Assembly: GCA_017993835.1 (NCBI GenBank)
Contig: JAGOLX010000048.1
Location: forward strand, 1-46,179
Length of the DNA: 46,179 nucleotides
DNA from: Phycisphaerae bacterium
GTDB lineage: Bacteria > Planctomycetota > Phycisphaerae > Sedimentisphaerales > Anaerobacaceae
Direction of reading: 5' to 3'
The notes below the pieces were generated by a model that was given only the letters and a program-made list of their open reading frames with translations, ran no database searches and was not told where the DNA came from. A program made the position numbers and the translations under genes. Each line of letters starts with the position of its first letter. Position 1 is the first letter of the stretch. Shown here piece after piece: positions 7,672 to 15,198 of this stretch.

Positions 7672-9717
7672 ATGAAAGTCAAGACACTGCTGGTCGCTCT
7701 GTTGATTCTTTGCCGTTGCGGAGACGCTTGGGCGGGCAGTGCCGATACGATGAAGTGGTGGCAGGAGGCGAAGTTTGCGTTGTTCGTGCATTGGGGACCG
7801 ATCACCGTATTGGGCAAGGAGATCAGTTGGTGCAGGGGTCTGCCCCGGACCGGGGAGGAATATGCGACATGGGACAGAAGCGTGCCTTCCGCGCAGTATG
7901 ATTCGCTCTATCGAGAATTCAACCCGGTCAAGTTCGATGCGGAGGAGTGGGTGCAGATGATGAAAGACGCGGGGATGAAGTACCTCATCTTCACGACGAA
8001 GCATCATGACGGGTTTGTGAATTTCGACTCCCAGCATACGGACTACAAGATCACATCGAAAGACAGTCCCTTTGGGCGTGACATTGTCAGGGAGCTGGCG
8101 GATGCCTGTCATCGGGGCGGAGTGGGATTGGGTTTCTATTACTCGCCGCCGGACTGGCACCATCCGGAGTATCTCGGCCCCCATCACGACACGAAATACA
8201 TCGAGTACTTTCATGGGCAGATCGAAGAGCTGTGCAAGAACTACGGGAAGGTGGACATTTTCTGGTTTGACGGTCTGAGGGGCACTGCGGAAGACTGGCA
8301 CGCCCAGGAGATCGTCGACAAGATCAAGAAATGGCAGCCGGATGCGCTGATCAACAATCGGCTTGGAGTCGAGGGCAACATGGGGACACCCGAGCAGACG
8401 GTGGGCGGATTCAATCGAGGCCGGCCTTGGGAAAGTTGCATTACGATCGGGACGCAGTGGACGTGGGGCGGGAACGACAAGACGAAGAGCTATGAAGAAT
8501 GCATGAAGCTTCTGCTGGGCACGGCCGGCGGCGATGGGAATCTGCTCTTGAACATGGGGCCCAGGCCGGATGGTCGTTTTGAGGCCTCGCAGGTCGCCGT
8601 CGTCAAGAAGATGGGGCAATGGCTGAAGCAATATGGAGACAGCATTTATGAAACTAGGGGCGGGCCCTTCAAGCCCGGACGATTCGGAGTGAGCACGTGC
8701 AAAGGCAACAAGATCTACGTGCATATTGCCGAGTTCGATGGCGAGACGGTGCAACTCGGGAAACTGCCTGCGAAGATCGTGGGCGCCCGTGTGATGACCG
8801 GTGGGGATTGCCATTTTGTGCAGGATGACGACGGGGTCGCGATCACTGTCGCCAAGGAATTCCATCAGCCAATCGATACGCTGGTTGTACTTGAGGTGGA
8901 TACGAATGCCGTTGGAATCCCGATGATCGAGCCTATTGCCCAGGCCGAGAAGATCGATCTGGGACATCAGGCCGAACCCGCAAAGAAGATCGTTGGCAAG
9001 ACACCCAAGGTGGTGTTCAAGAATGATGGCAGAGAGCTGGTCGATGTGCCGGCGGGCGCGCATGTGAATCATGAGGGAAAGAAGATCCATCTCGACGAGT
9101 ATTCCATCCAGAAACATGAAGTGACCAATGCCATGTTCTGCGAGTATCTCAATAGCAGCAGCGAGGCCGGCCAAGCCTATCATCCCGCGATGCAGATTGA
9201 GAAGAAAGAAGCGGATGGCAAGGCGACCTATTCGGTTGAAGCCGGCAAAGAGAATTATCCCGTTGTCTACGTCAGCTACTATACGGCCCAGGCCTATGCC
9301 CAATGGATGAGTCGTGAGACTGGCAAGAAGTACTCCGTGCCGAGTGAAGCACAGTGGGAAAAGGCGGCGGGCTGGGATCGTGAGAAACAGCACTTCTATG
9401 CCTACGGATTCGGGACGGACGAGATTCGGCCCTTGGATTTCGCGGGCAGCACGAGCATCTATTATGACCGGGATGTCCCGAGCGGATATGCACCCATCGC
9501 GGTGGGCAGTTTTGATGTCACGAGTCCTGTGGGTTGTTATGACATGAGCGGAAATGTCCGTGAGTGGACAACCGACAAGGTCGGCGACAAGATGGTCATG
9601 AAGGGCGGCAGCTATTGGAACTATCATACGAGCTGCAGAACATTTTCGCGTTGTCCGATCGAACCAGGCGGTGTCGGCGGAGACCGAGGCTTCCGGCTTG
9701 TGGTGAACCATGATTAG
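7672..9717 (+). CDS. Secreted GH29 alpha-L-fucosidase fused to a C-terminal FGE-sulfatase-like domain
   Basis: A 681-residue exported enzyme. ATG 7672 has GGAGGT just upstream and opens a signal peptide (MKVKTLLVALLILCRCGDAWAG). Residues about 25-430 match GH29: W-W-Q-E-A-K-F-A-L-F-V-H-W-G-P near the start, TKHHDGF in the barrel, and IFWFDGLRG with Asp200 as the expected nucleophile. From about residue 445 (ELVDVPAGAHVNHEGKKIHLDEY) to the end lies a formylglycine-generating-enzyme-like (SUMF1) domain with EVTNAMFCEYL, VPSEAQWEKAA, YDMSGNVREWT and a terminal GGDRGFRLV. Of the two copper cysteines of true FGE, the first is replaced by Asn in GGSYWNYHTSC, so formylglycine synthesis is unlikely; binding or structural use is more likely. 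Base composition looks lower in GC than neighbouring genes, which may reflect transfer. Confidence 0.88.
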   Translation: MKVKTLLVALLILCRCGDAWAGSADTMKWWQEAKFALFVHWGPITVLGKEISWCRGLPRTGEEYATWDRSVPSAQYDSLYREFNPVKFDAEEWVQMMKDAGMKYLIFTTKHHDGFVNFDSQHTDYKITSKDSPFGRDIVRELADACHRGGVGLGFYYSPPDWHHPEYLGPHHDTKYIEYFHGQIEELCKNYGKVDIFWFDGLRGTAEDWHAQEIVDKIKKWQPDALINNRLGVEGNMGTPEQTVGGFNRGRPWESCITIGTQWTWGGNDKTKSYEECMKLLLGTAGGDGNLLLNMGPRPDGRFEASQVAVVKKMGQWLKQYGDSIYETRGGPFKPGRFGVSTCKGNKIYVHIAEFDGETVQLGKLPAKIVGARVMTGGDCHFVQDDDGVAITVAKEFHQPIDTLVVLEVDTNAVGIPMIEPIAQAEKIDLGHQAEPAKKIVGKTPKVVFKNDGRELVDVPAGAHVNHEGKKIHLDEYSIQKHEVTNAMFCEYLNSSSEAGQAYHPAMQIEKKEADGKATYSVEAGKENYPVVYVSYYTAQAYAQWMSRETGKKYSVPSEAQWEKAAGWDREKQHFYAYGFGTDEIRPLDFAGSTSIYYDRDVPSGYAPIAVGSFDVTSPVGCYDMSGNVREWTTDKVGDKMVMKGGSYWNYHTSCRTFSRCPIEPGGVGGDRGFRLVVNHD

Positions 9718-10198
9718 GGCACTGAACCCTGGTCTCTCTGGAACTAACGAAACACCCCGAAAGAGCCTCCACCACCGAGGCACGGAGGCCACGGAGCAGG
9801 ATGAACGGAATCCGAAGATCACGTTGCCTGGGCGGTCTTCGCCAGAGGGATCTCGATGATACAGAGACGCGGCGACAGCGGTAGGGTGGGCTACGCCCAC
9901 CGATCATCCATCCCCCAAACCGCAGAATCCGTCAACGAGGCCCTCCGCCTGGTCCTCCAATTGACCGAGCTCCGCTCCAAGAAGCGAAAGCCCTCCCACC
10001 ATTGCGGAGGCTCGGCAGAACGCGCAGAGGCCGGCGATAGTCATTCTCTCGTCTCCGGAACACGGTAGTTGGCCCCATTATTGCGACAGTTGTCGGCGAA
10101 TTAACATGGTGAACGCAACAGGAATATAGAAGCGACATCGCGAGTCGAATCCGGTAGCTTGGAGTTGTTCAAGGACTTCAGACTACGGAGTGCTCGCG
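9718..10198. other. 480-base intergenic stretch upstream of the IS30 gene
   Basis: It contains a ccaccgaggcacggaggccacgg low-complexity string near 9767, the palindromic repeat at 9869-9904, and a leader before the transposase that includes gtgaacgcaacagg (10108-10122). That last string resembles the ends of IS30-family elements, so the left end of the element probably lies in about 10060-10125. No gene is supported; a short frame around 9925-10010 (VNEALRLVLQLTELRS) may be a gene remnant. Confidence 0.45.
9869..9904. repeat. CGACAGCGGTAGGGTG palindromic repeat, copy 2
   Basis: The lead gcggcgacagcggtagg is followed by the palindrome GTGGGCTACGCCCAC (9886-9900) and CGAT. It is the second member of the family at 6289-6324. 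Confidence 0.7.
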
Positions 10199-11566
10199 AT
10201 GTCGTACCATCATCTTACCATGGACGAACGAAATGTCATCTACCGAATGCGATTCCAGGGCTACCCGGATGCCGAGATCGCCCGCTGCCTCGGTTGCCAT
10301 CGAGCCACCATCGGTCGCGAAGTCAAACGCAACGCCAGCGTCGAAAGCCGCTACTATCCAGGCACCGCCCAGACCCTGGCGAACCGCCGCCGACGGGCCC
10401 ATCTGTCTCGGCCCAAGACCGGCCATCGTCGCCTGATGGCCTACGTCGGCGAGCGGCTGGCGGACCACTGGTCGCCGGAGCAGATCGCCGGACGCGTGTC
10501 GTCCTGCCCTCCGCCGGACCTCGCGGGCCTTTCGATCAGTCACACCACCATCTATCGCTGGATCTGGGCGGATCGCCGGCGAACGCAGCAATTCCGTCCC
10601 TTCCTGCGAATCGCTCGAAAACCCCGTCGCAAGCCCTACGGCAAACCCTCTCGCCAGGGCCAGATCCTCGGCAAACGGTCCATCGACGAACGCTCCAGAG
10701 AGGCCAACGAACGCACCCGGCTGGGCGATTGGGAAGGCGACACCGTGGTCGGCAAAGGACGCAAGGGATATCTGGTCACCTGCGTGGATCGGGCCAGCCG
10801 CTACGTCATGGCACGAAAGGTCCACGCCTGTGCCGCCGAGCCGGTCGCCGAGCAACTCCACCGGACGATCCGCAGACTGCCCGCCGAGAAACGCCGCAGT
10901 CTGACGCTGGACAACGGCCGGGAGTTCGCCCGTCCCATCGAGCTGGAACGCCGACTCGATCTGCCCATCTACTTCGCCCACCCCTATCACTCCTGGGAAC
11001 GCGGAACCAACGAGAACACCAACGGCATCCTGGGTCCTTCCTGGCTGACGACGGTTCGGCAAAAACAGTCTATCAACCAGATTCGAAGCCGGGATGCATT
11101 CATGAAAACAGTGAGGTTCCGCTTGCTTCGTCCCTGGAACTTCGTCGGTTCGGCGTCGGCCCTCACCCCAACCGGGCCGGCGACGAAGCGGCGGAGTGCA
11201 AGGGACGTCCCTGGGCACTTCCGAGGCAGGCCGAGGTCCGCCCCCCCCTCAAATCCACCCACAAATCAGTTCAGAGAACCAGTTTTCTCTTTCATATGTC
11301 TTGGATGCTATTCAGGACAACCGGGGGTGGGACCGGGGCAGCCACCTATGTGCGGCTTCCTCTATCCTGTTTTTTCCGGTTGTTGGACTGGCACGACTAA
11401 CCGACTCATCGCGGCCTCGCCAGGCTCGTCGGGTATGTCGGAACAACCTGCCCTCACGGCTTTGCGGGATCGAGGCGGGATTGGTCGGGGGAATCAGGGA
11501 TTGAACCTACAGATTTCACAATTGTGCTGTCAGAGGGACGTTTCTCGGGACAGATCGTGCGGGTAA
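10199..11566 (+). pseudogene. IS30-family transposase, 3' part replaced
   Basis: The N-terminus (MSYHHLTMDERNVIYRMR) with its helix-turn-helix (AEIARCLGCHRATIGREV) and the DDE core are typical of IS30: first Asp in GDWEGDTVVG, second Asp in LTLDNGREFA, catalytic Glu in ERGTNENTNG. Normal members continue LLRQ(F/Y)FPKGTDF; here the frame turns to GILGPSWLTTVRQ at about 11035 and runs through unrelated DNA to 11566. The end of the catalytic domain and the right inverted repeat are therefore missing, and the element is probably dead on its own. ATG 10199 is chosen over the frame opening at 10190. The extension from about 11035 overlaps the 3' end of the opposite-strand esterase. Confidence 0.8.
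11381..11440. repeat. Partial copy of the CCGACACTTGG-type repeat
   Basis: The string ttggactggcacgac ... ctcatcgcggcctcgccaggctcgtc matches the middle of the copies at 7266 and 14427 at lower identity. Confidence 0.4.
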
Positions 11567-12362
11567 AGAGCCATTCATATAAATAGGGATCCGAGTAGCC
11601 TGCAAAGGCCGCATGAGGTTCCGTGGGGTATTCTGTATAGCGCACAATCTCCACCCCATCCTTTGTCAGAATCCTGGTATGGCGGGCAACGTCAACGTCC
11701 CCATGTCGGATCGTGTCGTCGACGGTCGTCTCTACGGCTGATACGTTGCTGGGATGATTCTTGAGATGGGCATACAGGTCGCGTGACACCTGCACGCGAA
11801 GAGGTGTATCAAGGAGTCCGATGTGCACCCAGATCGCCGTCTTCTCAACGGCCTGTTCTGCGAGAATGCTCTCGGATTGCCCTGCGATTCTGTTGATCGC
11901 GGCGAAATACTTTCCCTTGCTGAGAAATCCTCTGACCAATTTGAAGGAGCCTGAACCGCCGGCAGACCATCCCGTCAGGTAAATGCGTCGCGTGTCGATG
12001 CGGAAATGGTGGTCCTTCATGCAGACGTCGATGAGGTCGGACAAGGCGGCGCCGGCCTCCTCGCTGCTCTCGATGTAGGACACGTAGAAGGCCGGATAAC
12101 GTTTCCGTATGTCGATCGTGAAAAACTCGCTGGCTTCGTTATGACGTCCGAAGACGACGAGAGGGTACATGCGCTCGGAGTTCTCAGGCTTATCATAGCC
12201 CCACGGCATGTGCCATGTCCGGTCCCCGACAACAACGGGAGTTGGCTGGTCCTTGGCTTCAAACGGTTCCAAAGGGCGCAATGGGACGCTGCCATGCTGA
12301 TCTTCCGCACCCAGGGGAGCAACCAAAACCAAGCCAACGACTAAACCGACGATTCTGTTCAT
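11454..12362 (-). CDS. Secreted alpha/beta-hydrolase esterase (PHB-depolymerase-like), altered C-terminus
   Basis: A 302-residue exported hydrolase. ATG 12362 has GGAGGT five bases upstream and a signal peptide follows (MNRIVGLVVGLVLVAPLGA). The nucleophile elbow is G-W-S-A-G-G in YLTGWSAGGSGSFK; a His candidate lies in EPHAAFAGYSDPYLYEWLF. This matches the esterase/PHB-depolymerase family and the dienelactone-hydrolase-like esterases attached to glycan utilisation. The first 265 residues look complete. The last ~37 (from ICPEKRPSD) do not look like the family; the DNA there includes gattgaacctacag and a string that reads like a tRNA 3' half, so the natural end was probably lost to an insertion. 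The transcript is opposite the IS30 remnant. Confidence 0.7.
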   Translation of the reverse strand: MNRIVGLVVGLVLVAPLGAEDQHGSVPLRPLEPFEAKDQPTPVVVGDRTWHMPWGYDKPENSERMYPLVVFGRHNEASEFFTIDIRKRYPAFYVSYIESSEEAGAALSDLIDVCMKDHHFRIDTRRIYLTGWSAGGSGSFKLVRGFLSKGKYFAAINRIAGQSESILAEQAVEKTAIWVHIGLLDTPLRVQVSRDLYAHLKNHPSNVSAVETTVDDTIRHGDVDVARHTRILTKDGVEIVRYTEYPTEPHAAFAGYSDPYLYEWLFTRTICPEKRPSDSTIVKSVGSIPDSPDQSRLDPAKP

Positions 12363-12467
12363 ACGTCACCTCCCTTACTCAGCCGCTAAATCCACGGCCT
12401 CTGGCCGTGTGACCCGAAGAGCTTCGAGCGATCCGGCGTATACCGAATCGGTCCAGGCATGGTAGGC

Positions 12468-12504
12468 TCTCCTTCCAGGAAGGCCCCGTGGGGCAGGAAG
12501 GAGA
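12468..12504 (+). promoter_or_regulatory. Leader hairpin sequestering the tnpA ribosome-binding site
   Basis: TCTCCTTCC (12468-12476) pairs with GGAAGGAGA (12496-12504), and an inner GCCC/GGGC stem lies in the loop. The AAGGAG site of the transposase (12498-12503) is inside the 3' arm. In IS200 itself a 5' hairpin is known to mask translation of tnpA; this one has the same layout. Confidence 0.65.
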
Positions 12505-12512
12505 ACCGAAGC

Positions 12513-12938
12513 ATGCATGAGTGGCAAAGTCTGTCCCATGTGCCATGGGAGTGCAAGTATCATGTGGTGATTATACCGAAGTACCGTCAGCGAGTGCCAT
12601 ACGGAAAACTCAAGCGGCAGATCGGCCCCATCCTGCGGGAGTTGTGCCGGCAGAAGGGGGTAGAGTTGCTGGAAGGGCGGTGCTTGCCCGATCACATCCA
12701 TCTGTGCCTGAGCATCCCGCCCAAGTACAGTGTGGCTCACACGATCGGGTTCCTCAAGGGTAAGAGTGTGGTGCGGATTCACCGGGATCTGCTGCGAGAG
12801 CGGCGGATGACGGGCCTGCATTTCAGGACTACGGGCTATTGCGTGAGCACCGTGGGCCTGGATGAGCAGACGATTCGCAAGTACATCCAAGAACAGGAGC
12901 AACTGGAATCCGGTCAAGGAGAGCTTGACCTGAAGTAG
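12513..12938 (+). CDS. tnpA: IS200-type Y1 transposase TnpA
   Basis: A 141-residue HUH single-strand transposase. The sequence shows the metal-binding H-I-H in LPDHIHLCLSIPP and the catalytic Tyr in the C-terminal helix TIRKYIQEQE. Length and order match IS200 TnpA (about 140-150 residues), which acts as a dimer on single-stranded DNA during replication. ATG 12513 is taken since AAGGAG precedes it by nine bases; upstream in-frame codons belong to the leader hairpin. The gene looks intact. It lies between the esterase and a run of tRNA-like fragments. Intactness plus intact end hairpins suggest it may still be mobile. Confidence 0.9.
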   Translation: MHEWQSLSHVPWECKYHVVIIPKYRQRVPYGKLKRQIGPILRELCRQKGVELLEGRCLPDHIHLCLSIPPKYSVAHTIGFLKGKSVVRIHRDLLRERRMTGLHFRTTGYCVSTVGLDEQTIRKYIQEQEQLESGQGELDLK

Positions 12939-12993
12939 CGTAGGTCGCCCCCCACGGGGGCTTCACGACGCGCTCGGCCCGCTCGGGCGGGCC

Positions 12994-13477
12994 TTCGTAA
13001 TGCCACGCTGAACCGGCGACACACGGATTTTCAGTCCGTCCAGGGTGTTTGTAAGTCCTTGTGCAGAAACGATTAACAACGGCCACATAGGAAGTTATGA
13101 GATCAGGCGTAGATCAGCCGAAGACCAAGCGAAGACCAGACGTACATGGCTGGCGCGCACTTTGGCGCGCGCCTGGGGATCGCCGTAGTTGGTGAGACCG
13201 GTCCAGTAGCACTCGCTCCCATTGCAGCAACAGCAGCCCACCCGACACATCTGAACCCAACAACCCATCGGTGCCGTTCAGCCTCGCCGCGCCACCCCCC
13301 GAAACCCCCCGCACCGTCATCCACAAGCGTCAGCTTATTCATCCGAGCCACCCAGACGGTCTTCCGCCAGGGCTTTTCGAGCCTGTACCATACGACGTCA
13401 TCTTCCGTGCTGATTTCACTGGTAATAGCCTGCAATCACTCGTGTTACGCCCGGATGAGTTTGTGCACCATACGGGA
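12994..13477. other. 480-base gene-poor stretch
   Basis: Apart from the tRNA-Phe-like fragment at 13009-13041 nothing is recognised. Several open frames exist on both strands without ribosome-binding sites or family resemblance. Confidence 0.5.
13009..13041 (-). other. tRNA-Phe-like fragment (anticodon arm to T arm)
   Basis: Read on the minus strand, GGACTGAAAATCC forms an anticodon arm with the Phe anticodon GAA, followed by GTGTGTCGCCGGTTCA as in the variable loop and T arm. No D arm or acceptor stem flanks it, so it is not a functional tRNA gene. A 20-base part (TGAACCGGCGACACACGGAT) recurs at 14036-14055 with one mismatch. Confidence 0.5.
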
Positions 13478-13900
13478 TTAGGAGGAACTTGGAATGTATC
13501 GTAACACAGTGACGAAGAGCAAAAGCGCAGAGCCAATGGCTAGCAGGATTAAGTAAACTTGTACCATGATCCGGAACGCCGGGCCGAACCGCGTGGGCAA
13601 CATTGCCGCAAGCAGGCCCGCATCAATCAACACGGTAGTGAGCATAGTCATGACGACCACGACAACTGGCGAGCCAGCGGCGTTGTTCATCATCCATCCG
13701 ACGAACATATTGACACAGACAATGATGAACACCATGACCCTCGCCCTGTTTATCAACGGCTCCGGTACGCTGGTCGTCGAGCCGGCACGATGGGCGCGCC
13801 TGTTGTACCAAGCAATGGCCGCACGAAGAATCTTCGCCCCGATCAGTGTGGCAATAATGAGGTAAACGACAAGGTAGAATGGCCTCTCAAAGATGTCCAT
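13478..13900 (-). CDS. Small four-helix membrane protein
   Basis: A 140-residue hypothetical integral membrane protein. ATG 13900 has AAGGAG six bases upstream. Four hydrophobic segments are visible: residues about 8-30 (YLVVYLIIATLIGAKIL), 52-70 (VMVFIIVCVNMFVGWMM), 76-99 (SPVVVVVMTMLTTVLIDAG) and 110-134 (MVQVYLILLAIGSALLLFV). There are no charged or metal-binding motifs that suggest a task. It is the only gene between the two tRNA-Phe-like fragments (13009 and 14036), so it could be cargo of an integrated or decayed mobile segment; that is inference from position. Confidence 0.6.
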   Translation of the reverse strand: MDIFERPFYLVVYLIIATLIGAKILRAAIAWYNRRAHRAGSTTSVPEPLINRARVMVFIIVCVNMFVGWMMNNAAGSPVVVVVMTMLTTVLIDAGLLAAMLPTRFGPAFRIMVQVYLILLAIGSALLLFVTVLRYIPSSS

Positions 13901-14035
13901 GCCTGCTCTCCTTCACCCGACATTTCCCATCTGGCCTTCTCCCGGCGAGGATGCCGGTCTCCTAGCCCACAAATATACCGCCATTCCCCTGGAAGATTCA
14001 AGTGCAAAGCGTCTTCCATGCGCGATAACTGACGG

Positions 14036-14055
14036 TGAACCAGCGACACACGGAT
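14036..14055 (-). other. Second tRNA-Phe-like fragment / direct repeat of 13009-13028
   Basis: TGAACCAGCGACACACGGAT differs from 13009-13028 at one base in 20. On the minus strand it reads ATCCGTGTGTCGCTGGTTCA, the 3' side of a tRNA-Phe anticodon arm running into the T arm. It is 1027 bases from the first copy, in the same orientation. Confidence 0.5.
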
Positions 14056-14426
14056 AAACTATGAAACCGCAGCCTCCCCGGTTTCGGTAGAATGCTTCTG
14101 CTGAATCCTATCTCGCTGTTATCAAACCGACCGGTTTGTTAACACCGCCGCCCTTCATCCCGACACACTCGATCCGTCGTCCCGCTCGCAAATGATAATC
14201 GACGGGGTATTCCTTGATACCTGTGTCCGCCATTGCATCATTTGCTAGCAGTCTTCTGAGCTACGGTATACGTCGCACACCCGTTGAGCCGCACCTGTAC
14301 GTCTTATCCGATCCCACTGCGCTTGCCGCTTGTCCTCTCCTACAACGTACTCATTGAAGACCGGTGTGATGCAGCCGAGAGATTGGTGACAGCCACCGAT
14401 TATGGCTCTCCTCAGTTCTGTTGCGC

Positions 14427-14523
14427 CCGACACTTGGACTGGCACGACCGTCGCGCTCATCTCGACCTCGGCGGATTTGTCTGACAAGGCGGAGCCGCCA
14501 ACTGCTTCTTCGTCGCAGCTTCA
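14427..14523. repeat. CCGACACTTGG-type dispersed repeat, copy 3
   Basis: It begins ccgacacttggactggcac and ends ttcgtcgcagcttcacc; see 7266-7360 for the best-matching copy. The middle differs more than the ends. Confidence 0.6.
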
Positions 14524-14582
14524 CCCTGTATCACGGAATGGGCCGAGGGAAGCAAGGACAAAGCAGGAGGCCTGCTTTGGGA

Positions 14583-14736
14583 ATTCGAATATCGAAACTC
14601 GAAATCCGAAACAAGCACCAAGGACCGAAATTCGAAATTCCAAACGGCCCCCGCGAGTGGGCGGCAGCGTTTCGGTCATTTGGGCTTCGTGCTTCGAATT
14701 TGTTTCGGATTTCGATATTCGAGTTTCGTGTTTGCG
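14583..14736. repeat. Dispersed inverted repeat, copy B
   Basis: The left arm contains ATCGAAACTCGAAATCCGAA and the right arm TTGTTTCGGATTTCGATATT, separated by a GC-rich centre (gcgagtgggcggcagcgtttcgg). Arms and centre match copy A at 527-662. Confidence 0.75.
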
Positions 14737-14782
14737 CGGTCTTGCTTCCGCGGCCGCGGGGACCCGCGAAACAGGGCCGGCG

Positions 14783-15058
14783 CTACAGGACGATTCGGAA
14801 ATCCGTGTATCGGGGGCTGACGACCGCGGGCTCGATTTGCGTGTCGCGGATGTGGCCGGCGAATTCCGCCTGGACGTCGGCGATGAAGTTGTCGATCTCC
14901 ATGGCGTCGCCCTGGACGAGCATCTCGACCGAGCCGTCGGACTGGTTCCGGACGAAGCCGGTGACCGTGTACTGGCGGGCGACGCTGTGGGTCGTGTAGC
15001 GAAACCCGACCCCCTGGACTCGCCCGCGGAAAACGACGTGCCTGGCCGTCTGTTCCAT
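14783..15058 (-). CDS. acyP: Acylphosphatase
   Basis: A 91-residue enzyme that hydrolyses acyl phosphates in the cytoplasm. The family signature is complete: GRVQGVGFR with the phosphate-binding Arg, followed by GFVRNQSDGSVE with the catalytic Asn, and the strand VEMLVQGDAMEIDNF. Length (about 90-97) is normal. Two ATGs are possible, 15058 (MEQTARHVV) and 15076 (MARIRGMEQ); AGGA lies 8 bases before the first, while the second has no clear site, so 15058 is preferred. It is transcribed away from the adjacent membrane-protein gene, and the two share a short intergenic region with a candidate promoter for the latter. The downstream side is bordered by inverted repeat copy B. Confidence 0.93.
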   Translation of the reverse strand: MEQTARHVVFRGRVQGVGFRYTTHSVARQYTVTGFVRNQSDGSVEMLVQGDAMEIDNFIADVQAEFAGHIRDTQIEPAVVSPRYTDFRIVL

Positions 15059-15098
15059 ACCTCTGATCCTGGCCATCTGGAATCGGCCGGTATTCGCA

Positions 15099-15127
15099 TT
15101 GACGATTGACTGTCTTGTGCTTACTAT
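15099..15127 (+). promoter_or_regulatory. Candidate promoter of the GT-C-like gene
   Basis: TTGACG (15099-15104) and TACTAT (15122-15127) are separated by 17 bases, about 70 bases before ATG 15199. Confidence 0.4.
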
Positions 15128-15198
15128 CTGACTCCCGCAGTGTGCCTCGGGTTCGTGCCGAGGGGGGCGTCATACATCCTGTGAATTGTAAGTCGAGC

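Larger units (their letters stand above)
12393..12993 (+). mobile_element. IS200-type element (IS200/IS605 family) with end hairpins
   Basis: A single TnpA-type gene is bounded by hairpins. On the left is CACGGCC-TCT-GGCCGTG (12393-12409). On the right are GCCCCC-CAC-GGGGGC (12947-12961) and GGCCCGC-TCGG-GCGGGCC (12976-12993). There is no TnpB. Subterminal hairpins rather than inverted repeats are the hallmark of this family. Exact cleavage sites cannot be set from one copy. Confidence 0.7.
13901..14782. other. 880-base gene-free stretch with repeats
   Basis: It holds the second tRNA-Phe-like fragment (14036-14055), a CCGACACTTGG-type repeat (14427-14523) and the second large inverted repeat (14583-14736). 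The stretch 14060-14420 shows no recognisable gene or RNA. Confidence 0.6.

Noticed and set aside
7495-9900. An 801-codon minus-strand frame opposite the fucosidase gene
   Set aside because: It is the antisense shadow of a clear GH29-FGE gene; it has no ribosome-binding site or family resemblance.
13009-13075. Functional tRNA-Phe gene
   Set aside because: The anticodon arm is present, but no D arm or matching acceptor stem can be found on either side.
13103-13435. A 110-codon minus-strand gene in the gene-poor stretch
   Set aside because: It has no ribosome-binding site, low-complexity Ala/Arg-rich product and overlaps other equally open frames.
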